A stretch of 64,000 bases of DNA from Fidelibacterota bacterium (GTDB lineage Bacteria > Pseudomonadota > Alphaproteobacteria > Rhodospirillales > Rhodospirillaceae), in the NCBI GenBank assembly GCA_947476895.1, contig CANJRX010000001.1, positions 248,865 through 312,864 of the forward strand, given 5' to 3'. Of this stretch, positions 8,818 to 17,094 are shown one piece after another. Made by a program: the position numbers and the translations under genes. Positions within the stretch are counted from its first letter, which is position 1, and each line of letters opens with the position of its first letter. Below the pieces are notes generated by a model. It was not told the DNA's origin, searched no databases, and saw nothing but the letters and a program-made list of their open reading frames with translations.

Positions 8818-9457
8818 AAATCCCGCCTACGGACCGGAAGCCTTTCAGAAGGACACCGGTGTTTCACGTGAAACATTGGACCGGCTCACGGCCTATGCCG
8901 AGCTCCTCTCCACCTGGAATAAGAAAATAAATCTAGTAGGGCGCTCAACAGAGGCTGAGCTCTGGACACGCCATATGTTGGACTCCGCTCAGCTTTTCCC
9001 CCTCATTCCCCCTGAAACCAAGAGCCTCTTGGACCTCGGTTCCGGAGCCGGTTTCCCCGGTCTGGTCCTGGCCATCATGGGGGTTCCGGGGGTCCAGATG
9101 GTGGAGTCAGATCAGCGGAAATGCGCCTTCCTCCGGGAGGCGGCGCGCGTGGCAAAGGCCTCCGTCCTGGTCCATGCAAAACGAATCGAAGACCTGGAGT
9201 CGCAAAAAGTCGACGTTGTGACAGCCCGGGCGCTGGCGCCGATCGATCAATTGTTAGATTGGAGCGAGCGATTTCTCGGCCAAAACAGCCGCTGTTTTTT
9301 CCTCAAGGGACAAAATGTAGAGGTTGAATTGACTGAGACATACAAAAGGTGGACAATCACGGCAGATCAGCGACCCAGTCGCACAGATCCCCGTGGCTCT
9401 ATCGTTTGTATAAATGAGGTCCGTCGTGTCCAACCCGAACCATCCAGCAACCCCTGA
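8810..9457 (+). CDS. rsmG: 16S rRNA (guanine527-N7)-methyltransferase RsmG (GidB)
   Basis: RsmG methylates N7 of G527 in 16S rRNA using SAM. The 215-residue protein has the SAM-binding motif LDLGSGAGFPG at 74-84 and the conserved N-terminal segment GVSRETLDRL at 17-26. The start is a GTG embedded in parS site 1, and the SRET segment is encoded by parS site 2, so the 5' end serves as both code and centromere. The last codons overlap the start of parA. ParB occupancy could affect expression, which is inference. Confidence 0.95.
   Translation: MKQNPAYGPEAFQKDTGVSRETLDRLTAYAELLSTWNKKINLVGRSTEAELWTRHMLDSAQLFPLIPPETKSLLDLGSGAGFPGLVLAIMGVPGVQMVESDQRKCAFLREAARVAKASVLVHAKRIEDLESQKVDVVTARALAPIDQLLDWSERFLGQNSRCFFLKGQNVEVELTETYKRWTITADQRPSRTDPRGSIVCINEVRRVQPEPSSNP
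8860..8875. promoter_or_regulatory. parS centromere site 2 inside rsmG
   Basis: This is a second exact copy of TGTTTCACGTGAAACA, read through in the rsmG frame to give part of VSRET. Spacing to the first site is 58 bp start to start. Conservation of this segment in RsmG proteins may partly reflect selection for parS. Confidence 0.96.
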
Positions 9458-10265
9458 AATTTCTGGCTCAACGACGCGCCCGCGCGTGTTGGCCATTTCC
9501 AATCAGAAGGGCGGCGTCGGCAAAACGACCACGACGGTGAATCTGGCGACGGCTATGGCCGCGGTGAACAAGCGCGTGCTGGTCATCGACATGGACCCCC
9601 AGGGCAATGCCTCGACCTCACTCGGTATCGACCAGAAGCATCGCGCGGTTAACATCTATCATGTGCTGACCGGCGAAGCGTCCCTGGATGCCGCCATCAC
9701 GCCGACGTCCATCCCCAACCTCAGCATCATTTCGTCGGGCGTCGACCTGGCCGCAGCCGAGATTGAGCTGATCGACCTTGAAAACCGTCAGGCGCGACTC
9801 AAAGAAGCTCTTATAAATCAAGGACTTGGATGGGATTTTATTCTCATCGATTGTCCGCCATCGCTGGGTCTTTTGACCCTAAACGCCTTGGTCGCAGCCG
9901 ATGCGGTCATGGTGCCCCTTCAGGCCGAGTTCCTGGCCCTGGAAGGCATCAGCCATCTCGTCAAAACAATCGAGCGGGTCCGTAAAAGCTTCAACCCGAC
10001 CCTGGAGATCCAGGGCATCGTCCTGACCATGGTCGATAAGCGCAATAATCTTTCGGAAATGGTCGAAAGCGACGTGCGCGAGTTTTTCGGCGCCAAGGTC
10101 TACACGACGACCATTCCCCGGAACGTCCGTATTTCGGAAGCGCCGTCTCACGGGAAGCCCGTCCTTATATATGACCTGCAGTCCAAGGGCAGCCGGGCCT
10201 ACCTCGACCTGGCCGGCGAAGTCTTGAAGCGCGAGCAAAACCTTAATCACGGAGTAGCGGCATGA
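9426..10265 (+). CDS. parA: Chromosome partitioning ATPase ParA
   Basis: This Walker-type ATPase forms a nucleoid-bound gradient that pulls ParB-parS complexes and so segregates the replicated origin. The deviant Walker A KGGVGKTT lies about 30 residues from the start, and DMDPQGNAS follows as the A' region. A GTG at 9426 with GAGG six bases upstream gives 279 residues. An ATG at 9414 in the same frame lacks a visible ribosome site. Either start lies within the rsmG coding end. The stop overlaps the parB start (ATGA). Confidence 0.95.
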   Translation: MSNPNHPATPEISGSTTRPRVLAISNQKGGVGKTTTTVNLATAMAAVNKRVLVIDMDPQGNASTSLGIDQKHRAVNIYHVLTGEASLDAAITPTSIPNLSIISSGVDLAAAEIELIDLENRQARLKEALINQGLGWDFILIDCPPSLGLLTLNALVAADAVMVPLQAEFLALEGISHLVKTIERVRKSFNPTLEIQGIVLTMVDKRNNLSEMVESDVREFFGAKVYTTTIPRNVRISEAPSHGKPVLIYDLQSKGSRAYLDLAGEVLKREQNLNHGVAA

Positions 10266-11212
10266 CGCAGGACCTCAAGCGCAAAAACCTGGGCCGCGGC
10301 TTAAGCGCCCTTTTCGGCGAACAGGATGAATCCGAAACCCCGACCGTCGTCGCTCAGGCGCCGGTGGCCGTAGTTGCCGCGGCCTCAAACCTGCCCGTGA
10401 CCCGCTTGGCGCTCGATCTGTTGGCGCCTTCGGCTTTGCAGCCGCGCCGGCATTTCGATGAAACGGCTTTGAACGAACTTTCGGCTTCTATCGCCGAAAA
10501 AGGTGTTTTGCAGCCGCTTTTGGTCCGTCCTGACCCGCAAAACGCTGGAAAATACGAGATTATTGCCGGCGAACGCCGTTGGCGCGCCGCGCAGCGCGCC
10601 CAGGTCCATGAGGTTCCGGTCCATGTGACCAACCTCAACGACGCCGAGACGCTCGAAGTCGCCTTGATCGAGAACCTGCAGCGCCAGGATCTCACCGCCG
10701 TCGAAGAAGCGCGTGGTTACAAGCGCTTAGTGGATGACTTCGGTCATACCCAGGAGCGCGTGGCCGAAGTGGTCGGCAAAAGCCGCGCTCACGTGGCCAA
10801 TATTTTGCGCCTGCTCTCGCTCCCCCGCGCCGTTCAAGACCTGCTCGACAACGGCCAAATGACCATTGGTCAGGCTCGGCCCCTGATCGGCCTTGCCGAC
10901 GCCGAAGCTGCAGCAAAATTGATCGTGAAACGCGGCATGAGCGCCCGCCAGGCCGAGCGCTTTGCGAAGGGCTTTGGCCGCAAACGCCGTCTCGCGCTTG
11001 TTGCGAAAGACACCGACACCGCCGCTCTTGAGCAAAGCCTGGGTCAAGCGACGGGCTATAAGGTCAATATCGCGTTTGACGGTAAAGGCGGGACAGTCAG
11101 CATCGCCTATACCAGCCTCGAGCAGCTCGACGATATCGTGCGCCGTCTATCATCCGCCGGACGCGTGCGGGATCGCGGTGACGACGACGTGGATCTTCAG
11201 CAAGCGTCTTAA
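10262..11212 (+). CDS. parB: Chromosome partitioning protein ParB
   Basis: ParB is the CTP-dependent DNA clamp that loads at parS. The 316-residue protein has an N-terminal ParA-contact region (LGRGLSALF at 10-18), the CTP-binding motif GERRWRA at 103-109, ENLQR at 137-141, a helix-turn-helix (TQERVAEVVGKSRAHVANIL, 163-182) and a C-terminal dimer domain. It is coupled to parA by a four-base overlap, and the two cognate parS sites are about 1.4 kb upstream. Confidence 0.97.
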   Translation: MTQDLKRKNLGRGLSALFGEQDESETPTVVAQAPVAVVAAASNLPVTRLALDLLAPSALQPRRHFDETALNELSASIAEKGVLQPLLVRPDPQNAGKYEIIAGERRWRAAQRAQVHEVPVHVTNLNDAETLEVALIENLQRQDLTAVEEARGYKRLVDDFGHTQERVAEVVGKSRAHVANILRLLSLPRAVQDLLDNGQMTIGQARPLIGLADAEAAAKLIVKRGMSARQAERFAKGFGRKRRLALVAKDTDTAALEQSLGQATGYKVNIAFDGKGGTVSIAYTSLEQLDDIVRRLSSAGRVRDRGDDDVDLQQAS

Positions 11213-11250
11213 GTCTGCAATATCAATATATTAGAACGAAATGCCGCTTG

Positions 11251-11266
11251 TGATGCATATGCATCA
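11251..11266. promoter_or_regulatory. Perfect 16 bp palindrome upstream of the phosphatase gene
   Basis: TGATGCATATGCATCA is an exact inverted repeat in the 70 bp gap between parB and the phosphatase gene. It sits 16 bases before the ATG at 11283, just upstream of GGAGG. It has no T run after it, so it looks more like an operator or a ribosome-site hairpin than a terminator. The binding partner is unknown. Confidence 0.5.
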
Positions 11267-11282
11267 TAGCGGAGGAAATCCT

Positions 11283-11879
11283 ATGCTTCCCGCCACCCCC
11301 TTTTACTTTTTGCGCCACGGCGAGACCGACTGGAATCACCGGCGCATCATTCAAGGCTGGACCGATACGGACCTGAGCGCCGCCGGCATAGCTCAGGCCG
11401 AGGCGGTGAAAGCGGCGGTCGAAGCCCTGCCCATCGCGACAATTTGCTGCAGCACTTTGCTGCGGGCGAAGCGCAGCATGGAAATCGTCAACTGCAGCAT
11501 AAAAAAGCCGGTCGTCATGGTGCCGGAGCTGCGCGAGTGCAAATTGGGCGAGATCGAAGGCCAACCCAGCAACGGCGATTGGCGTAAACCCTGGGAAAAC
11601 GGCGGCCCCATGCCCGGCGGCGAAACTTTTCAGGAATATATCGACCGGGTGATGCGTGGTTTTGCCGTGGCCCTCGCTCAGCCGGGTCCGGTGCTGGCCA
11701 TCGGTCACGGCGGAAACTTCTGGGCCTTGGAGCGCTACGGTTTGATCGTGTTCGGCACCCGCGTGCCCAACTGCGCGCTGTTCAAACTCGAGCCGCCTAA
11801 GCCGTCTGAAAAATTCTGGAGCGTGAAATTGCTCGCAGCACCCGACGGTCCGTCGTTAGCGATTGGTGAAGCGCCTTAA
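11283..11879 (+). CDS. Histidine phosphatase family protein
   Basis: From the ATG at 11283, preceded by a good GGAGGAAAT ribosome site, the protein has 198 residues. It carries the RHG motif (LRHGETDWN, catalytic His12) and later GHGG with the second histidine, so it belongs to the phosphoglycerate mutase-like phosphatases. The substrate cannot be told; CobC-like and broad phosphatases look alike at this level. It lies between parB and convergent holA, overlapping the holA 3' end by four bases. Confidence 0.88.
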   Translation: MLPATPFYFLRHGETDWNHRRIIQGWTDTDLSAAGIAQAEAVKAAVEALPIATICCSTLLRAKRSMEIVNCSIKKPVVMVPELRECKLGEIEGQPSNGDWRKPWENGGPMPGGETFQEYIDRVMRGFAVALAQPGPVLAIGHGGNFWALERYGLIVFGTRVPNCALFKLEPPKPSEKFWSVKLLAAPDGPSLAIGEAP

Positions 11880-12919
11880 CGGCGTCCTGCGCTGCGGCCA
11901 ACTTGGGCAAGCTGCAGCAACGCACGTTCCACGGCGGCCTCGGTGGGAATGTCCGTGGACTTCGCCGCCATCTCGGCTTCCATCAGAATATCGAGGCTAC
12001 GCGTGAGCAGTGCTTCGTTCCAACGGTTGGCCTGCGCATTGAAGCGCGACTTCAATTTGAAGAACACCGGTGGACGCAACATGGCGGCGGCGGCATCGGC
12101 GCTTTTGCCTTCGTTCATACGTCCGCGTGTTTCATGCAGCCGCATGAAATGACGGGCGACCGCGGTGAGAATACTCACAGGCGACGTTCCTTCGGCGGTG
12201 AGCCGCCCGAACACGCGCTGCAAGGTCGCTTGATCGCCGTCCCCTAAAGCATAAGTCAGATCATCGAGACTGAGTGCGGCGGTGTCGCCGATACAGGCCA
12301 GCACATCTTCTTCCGAAACAGTGCCGCCGGATTTTTTGGTATCGGCGCCCATATAGAGAATGAGTTTCTCAAGCTCGCGGCGGCTCAGTTCACGGTCGCC
12401 GCCCAAGCGGTCCGCGAGCCAGCCCAAAGCATCGGGCGTGATCTGCAGGCCAGCAGCTTTTAACGTGCTGCGGACCACGGCATCCAACGCTTCCGAGTCA
12501 TCGGCATAGCAGGCTAGCGCTGCGCCGTTGTCGGACTCTTCAAAAGCCACACGCAGCTTAGAGCGCGGCGTAAGTTCACCGGCCGTCACGATCACAAGTG
12601 AATCGCCGACGTTCTCCGTGAGGAAAGATTCAAAAACACCCGCCACTGTATCGCCAGCGTCACGAATACGTACAACACGCCGACCGCCTGTGAAAGCGAG
12701 CGCCGAGGCTTCGTCGCCAAGGCGCGCGGGATCGTCGTTGAGAACATCGGCGCTAAACTCGCTCACACGAAACGGATCATCCACGCCGCCGGCGACGGCT
12801 TTGGTCATGACGTTCAAGCGTTCGCGGATCAAACCGCTGTCGGGGCCGTACAACAGCACAGCCCTGATTTTCGGGTCAGGCTTTGCGGCGAAGGCGTCAG
12901 CGCGACCAGTGATCTTCAT
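11876..12919 (-). CDS. holA: DNA polymerase III delta subunit
   Basis: HolA is the clamp-loader wrench subunit that opens the beta clamp. The 347-residue protein has the expected early motif LLYGPDSGLIRERL (23-36), the degenerate P-loop position of delta, followed by helical collar sequence. It is the last gene of the DUF3576-leuS-lptE-holA run, nine bases after lptE. It converges with the phosphatase gene with a four-base overlap and no terminator between them. Confidence 0.93.
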   Translation of the reverse strand: MKITGRADAFAAKPDPKIRAVLLYGPDSGLIRERLNVMTKAVAGGVDDPFRVSEFSADVLNDDPARLGDEASALAFTGGRRVVRIRDAGDTVAGVFESFLTENVGDSLVIVTAGELTPRSKLRVAFEESDNGAALACYADDSEALDAVVRSTLKAAGLQITPDALGWLADRLGGDRELSRRELEKLILYMGADTKKSGGTVSEEDVLACIGDTAALSLDDLTYALGDGDQATLQRVFGRLTAEGTSPVSILTAVARHFMRLHETRGRMNEGKSADAAAAMLRPPVFFKLKSRFNAQANRWNEALLTRSLDILMEAEMAAKSTDIPTEAAVERALLQLAQVGRSAGRR

Positions 12920-12928
12920 GAGGAGAAA

Positions 12929-13486
12929 CTAGGGTTTGGCTTGCGCGAGTTTGGCGGACTTCAAACGGTCGTGGAAATAAACCGCAATGCGGGTTTTGAT
13001 TTCCTGGCCGACCTGTTTGATGCCGCGGTTCTCGGCATCGGCCTGAGAGGCGACGGTCGCATATTGATCGTCGAGAATGTTGTAGCTGACGATGGATTGA
13101 ACGCGGTCGCCGTACACTTGCGCGCCGCCTTCGGTAAGTCTGAAGGTCGCCAGAAGAATCAGATTGGCGCGGCTGCTGGTGGCGTCGGGCCGGATACCCA
13201 GTTCTTCGATGCGCGTCGCAAGATTGACATCGAGTTCGTAAGCAATCTTGGTCGTGCCCTTGGGCTGCAGACCTTCCCGCAGAACCTGATGCAGTTTCAT
13301 GCCTTCGCGGTTAGGCAAAGAGTGGATCGCCACTTGCGCCATCTCGTCGACAACGTCGGGCGCAGCGGCCGTGCTGCTTTCACCGTAAAGCGGCGTGAAA
13401 CCGCAACCGCTCAAGGCGAAACCCGCAGCGACCACCATCAGCCAGGCGAAGCTCTGTGTGCGAAAGGGACGCGTTAAACGGTTCAT
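12929..13486 (-). CDS. lptE: LPS assembly lipoprotein LptE
   Basis: LptE is the lipoprotein plug of the LptD barrel that inserts LPS into the outer membrane. The 185-residue precursor has a signal peptide ending in the lipobox LSGC (lipidated Cys28) and then GFTPLYG, a hallmark of alphaproteobacterial LptE. Sequence is otherwise divergent, as usual. It lies between leuS and holA, only three bases after leuS. Confidence 0.9.
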   Translation of the reverse strand: MNRLTRPFRTQSFAWLMVVAAGFALSGCGFTPLYGESSTAAAPDVVDEMAQVAIHSLPNREGMKLHQVLREGLQPKGTTKIAYELDVNLATRIEELGIRPDATSSRANLILLATFRLTEGGAQVYGDRVQSIVSYNILDDQYATVASQADAENRGIKQVGQEIKTRIAVYFHDRLKSAKLAQAKP

Positions 13487-13489
13487 GCT

Positions 13490-16081
13490 TTAAGCCGCAA
13501 CGATGTTGACGATCTTGCCCGGCACTATAATCACTTTTCGCGGGGGCTTGCCGTCTAATTGTTTCTGTACCGCGGGGATAGCGAGCGCGGCAGTTTCCAG
13601 GGCGGCTTTGTCGGCAGCCTTCGCAACCGTGATCGTGCCGCGCAACTTGCCGTTCACTTGCACGGCAATAGTAACGGTGTCATCTTCCAACAGGGCGGGA
13701 TCGAAGGCCGGCCATTTGGTTTCCGTCAGAATCGACGTGGTACCCAGCATCTGCCAAATCTCTTCCGAGATGTGGGGCGCCAGCGGGTTGATCAGTTGGG
13801 CGACAGTCGCCACGCCAAAGCGGTAAACCGCATTACCACCGACAACGCTGCGGTCCATATCGGCCAGGGCATTGCTCAGTTCGCGGATGCGCGCCACGGC
13901 TGAATTGAAGCGGAACTTCTCCAAATCATCGCTGACCGCCGAGATGGTGCGATGGATCTGGCGCTGTACGCCGGCGGGTGCCGGGTCCAGCACCAACGGC
14001 AAAGGACCATCGGGAATTTCAGCCGCGTTCACGGCCAGGCGCCACAAACGGTTCAGATAGCGCCAAGCCCCTTCGATGCCGGCGTCGGTCCATTCCAGGT
14101 CACGGTCGGGCGGTGAGTCCGACAGCATGAACAGCCGCGCGGAATCGGCGCCGTAGGTGTCGAGAATGCGCTGTGGGTCCACGGTGTTCTTCTTGGACTT
14201 CGACATCTTCTCGGAGCGGCCGACCGTGACGGGCTGGCCGTTATAGCTCGCACTGTCCCCGGTCTTGTTCACTGACCCCGGCTCTAGCCACGCGCCGTCA
14301 GCGCCGCGGTAGGTTTCGTGACAGACCATGCCTTGGGTGAACATGCCGTCGAAGGGTTCTTGCAGATTCAAATAACCGCAGGCCGACATCGCGCGCGTAA
14401 AAAAGCGCGAATAAAGCAAGTGAAGCACGGCGTGCTCGACGCCACCGATGTATTGGTCCACCGGCAGCCACTTCATGGCGGCGGTTTCGCTGAAGGGACG
14501 GTCGGTCAGATTGGGCGAGCAGAAGCGTGCGAAGTACCAGGACGACTCAAAGAAAGTATCAAACGTATCCGTCTCGCGGCGCGCAGCCTTACCGCAGGTC
14601 GGGCAATTCACGTTCTTCCAGGTCGGATGACGCTCAAGCGGATTGCCCGGCACATCGAAGGTGACATCTTCCGGCAGCGTCACCGGTAGGTCTTTATCCG
14701 GCACCGGTACCGCGCCGCAGGAGTCGCAGTGGATGATCGGGATCGGGCAACCCCAATAGCGCTGACGCGAAACGCCCCAGTCGCGCAGGCGGTATTGAAC
14801 GGTGCCTTTGCCGAGCTTCAAAGATTCCAACTTGTCGATGGCGGCGCGTTTGGCGGCGTCTACCTTCAAGCCGTTGAGGAAGTCCGAATTGATCGCAACG
14901 CCGTCGTCGGAGAAAGCCACGTTGCCGGCTTCCAGCTTAGCGGCAAAAGCCACGGCATCTTCGCCCACGGGTGCCACAACGCAGCGCACCGGCAGGAAGT
15001 ATTTCCGCGCGAATTCCATATCGCGTTCGTCGTGACCCGGGCAGCCAAAGATCGCGCCCGAGCCGTAAGCCATCAGCACGAAGTTAGCGACGTAAACCGG
15101 AACGGTTTTCGTCGGGTCGAACGGATGACGTGCTTTCAGGCCGGTGTCATAGCCCTTTTTCTCCGCGGTCTCGATGGCCGCGGTCGACGTGCCGCTGCGA
15201 TTACAGTCGGCGATGAAGTCCGCCAGCGCCGCATCGCCTTCAGCAGCTTTCACCGCCAAAGGATGTTGCGACGAAATCGCGCAGAACGATGCGCCGAACA
15301 AGGTGTCGGGGCGTGTCGTGAAAACTTCCAGGGTTTCGCCCGTATCTTTGCCGTCTTTGCTCACCAGCGGCCATAACACGCGGGCCCCTTCGGAACGGCC
15401 GATCCAGTTGTGCTGCATCAGGCGCACTTTGTCGGGCCAGCGATCCAAGCCCTCAATGGCTTGCAGCAAATCTTCGGCGAAGTGCGTGATCTTCAGGAAC
15501 CATTGGTTCAACTTGCGTTGTTCCACGTCCGCACCCGAACGCCAGCCCTTGCCGTCGATGACCTGTTCGTTGGCGAGCACCGTATGTTCAACCGGATCCC
15601 AGTTGACCCATGACTCCTTGCGGTAAGCGAGGCCCGCCTTCAGGAAGTCGAGAAACATCTTCTGTTCGTGTTTGTAATAGGCGGGATCGCAGCTGGTGAT
15701 TTCGCGGCTCCAGTCCAAAGACAGACCCAGCGGCTGAAACTGTTCACGCATGACGGCGATGTTCTGCAGTGTCCACTTACCCGGATGCACGCCGCGTTCC
15801 AGCGCCGCGTTCTCGGCCGGCAAACCAAAGGCATCCCAGCCCATGGGATGCATGACGTTAAAGCCTTTGGCTTTCTTGTAGCGCGCGACCACATCGCCCA
15901 GGGTGTAGTTGCGCACATGGCCCATGTGCAGACGTCCCGACGGATAGGGAAACATCTCGAGCACATAGTACTTGGGTTTCGAGGATGGCTCTTCGATCGT
16001 GAAAGAATTCTTCGCCGCCCAGGTGGTCTGCCACTTGGCTTCGGTTTCGCGGAAATTATAACGATCGTCAGGTAATGCCAT
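13490..16081 (-). CDS. leuS: Leucyl-tRNA synthetase
   Basis: This class I synthetase charges tRNA-Leu. At 863 residues it matches bacterial LeuRS. The HIGH-type motif HMGH is at 52-55 and the KMSKS motif is at about residue 624. Between them lie the editing domain, zinc-binding CPTCG sequence and conserved AENAALERG. It is the first large gene of a cluster continuing to lptE and holA. The 65-base gap to the upstream lipoprotein gene has no obvious terminator. Confidence 0.98.
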   Translation of the reverse strand: MALPDDRYNFRETEAKWQTTWAAKNSFTIEEPSSKPKYYVLEMFPYPSGRLHMGHVRNYTLGDVVARYKKAKGFNVMHPMGWDAFGLPAENAALERGVHPGKWTLQNIAVMREQFQPLGLSLDWSREITSCDPAYYKHEQKMFLDFLKAGLAYRKESWVNWDPVEHTVLANEQVIDGKGWRSGADVEQRKLNQWFLKITHFAEDLLQAIEGLDRWPDKVRLMQHNWIGRSEGARVLWPLVSKDGKDTGETLEVFTTRPDTLFGASFCAISSQHPLAVKAAEGDAALADFIADCNRSGTSTAAIETAEKKGYDTGLKARHPFDPTKTVPVYVANFVLMAYGSGAIFGCPGHDERDMEFARKYFLPVRCVVAPVGEDAVAFAAKLEAGNVAFSDDGVAINSDFLNGLKVDAAKRAAIDKLESLKLGKGTVQYRLRDWGVSRQRYWGCPIPIIHCDSCGAVPVPDKDLPVTLPEDVTFDVPGNPLERHPTWKNVNCPTCGKAARRETDTFDTFFESSWYFARFCSPNLTDRPFSETAAMKWLPVDQYIGGVEHAVLHLLYSRFFTRAMSACGYLNLQEPFDGMFTQGMVCHETYRGADGAWLEPGSVNKTGDSASYNGQPVTVGRSEKMSKSKKNTVDPQRILDTYGADSARLFMLSDSPPDRDLEWTDAGIEGAWRYLNRLWRLAVNAAEIPDGPLPLVLDPAPAGVQRQIHRTISAVSDDLEKFRFNSAVARIRELSNALADMDRSVVGGNAVYRFGVATVAQLINPLAPHISEEIWQMLGTTSILTETKWPAFDPALLEDDTVTIAVQVNGKLRGTITVAKAADKAALETAALAIPAVQKQLDGKPPRKVIIVPGKIVNIVAA

Positions 16082-16146
16082 AGCGGTCCCTAGGTCGTCA
16101 GACGCCGACGGCCTTGCTGCTGGGCCTCAACGCGGACTTGAAATGA

Positions 16147-16692
16147 TTATTTATCTTGAGCGGTCGCACGAAGTCGAAGTTCGCGCGCTTGGCTCAACAC
16201 GGCGTTCTCGAATTCGCCCGGCACTTCCGGTCCAACGTTGGCGTCGTTCCATTGACCAGAGGCGTTGCGCTGCTGGCGGAAGACCGAGATCTTCAAACCG
16301 TCGGCGCGCAACATGCGACCAAGAATGTAGACGTTGACCTTGAAACGCTCGTCGGGTGTTTCCGGCGGTGAATACCAATCGGTGATGATCACGCCGCCAA
16401 AGGGATCGGCCGAGGCCAAGGGCATGAAGGCGATGGTGTCGAGCGACGCGCGCCACAAGAAGGCGTTGACCGAGATGCCGGCTTCACCGACGTTTTCCTT
16501 GCTGAACACGGCGGTTCCGGTTTTGGCCGGCGCAAACAAACTGCCGCGATTGCCGGAAGAAGGATCACGGTCAGGCGACGCCTGATAGTTAGAGCCGCCG
16601 CAGCCCGCAACGGTCGCCATCAGAATCAAGGCCGCAACAGCCCTCAACCCCACAGTCCGGTGGCCGAAAGTCTGGTGGGGTATGCGAACCAT
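16147..16692 (-). CDS. DUF3576 family lipoprotein
   Basis: The ATG at 16692 gives 181 residues with a signal peptide ending in ATVAGC, a lipobox with Cys31. The mature part contains SLFAPAKTG and the conserved FMPLASADPFGGVIITDWY typical of DUF3576. Proteins of this family precede leuS in many Alphaproteobacteria, which supports the call. Role unknown; an outer membrane location is inferred from the lipobox. The frame stays open to 16770 but the extra residues are not signal-like. Confidence 0.85.
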   Translation of the reverse strand: MVRIPHQTFGHRTVGLRAVAALILMATVAGCGGSNYQASPDRDPSSGNRGSLFAPAKTGTAVFSKENVGEAGISVNAFLWRASLDTIAFMPLASADPFGGVIITDWYSPPETPDERFKVNVYILGRMLRADGLKISVFRQQRNASGQWNDANVGPEVPGEFENAVLSQARELRLRATAQDK

Positions 16693-16900
16693 AATCCTAG
16701 CTCCTAATAACTCCGGTGCCCTTGGCAGGATGCACCGGCAGTATGAATGTATGTGTCGTGAATCAAACACATGAACTAAACGAGGGGCCGTTTATAGCCA
16801 ACCTGCTAGCCGTTGCGAAGTCCCGGTAAACCAGTGTGATGCGTGCCTTTTTTAGATGACCGTTTTGAAATTCAACGCCGGCCATCGGCCAAAGCCGGAA

Positions 16901-16916
16901 CCGTGCGTACGCACGG
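16901..16916. promoter_or_regulatory. Perfect 16 bp palindrome in a divergent promoter region
   Basis: CCGTGCGTACGCACGG is an exact palindrome in the 402 bp gap (16693-17094) between the divergent DUF3576 and porin genes. A shorter dyad (GGCC-ATC-GGCC) lies at 16880-16890. Flanking AAAGCC (16891-16896) and GGCTTT (16915-16920) are also complementary. A regulator-binding site is the simplest reading. The rest of the gap holds no gene that I can support. Confidence 0.45.
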
Positions 16917-17014
16917 CTTTCATAAAACCTTCAAATATGCTTCACAATAGAAGCCCCTAAGCTTGCCTATCCTTCAAACCATGCACATGATACTAAATCA
17001 TTGTATTCATTGGA

Positions 17015-17020
17015 TATAAT
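17015..17020 (+). promoter_or_regulatory. Candidate -10 box of the porin gene
   Basis: TATAAT occurs at 17015-17020 in an AT-rich stretch, 75 bases before the porin ATG. No good -35 hexamer lies 16-18 bases upstream, so it is only a candidate. TG at 17011-17012 is one base too far upstream for a canonical extended -10. Confidence 0.4.
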
Positions 17021-17094
17021 TTGCAATATGGCCTGTAACAGCGCTCTGAAAAGCACTCCTAACGATGCAATTGAGCCATAACCAAGGACATAAA

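Noticed and set aside
16751-16772. Inverted repeat ATGTGT/ACACAT upstream of the DUF3576 gene
   Set aside because: Six-base arms with a ten-base spacer are expected by chance in a 400 bp gap.
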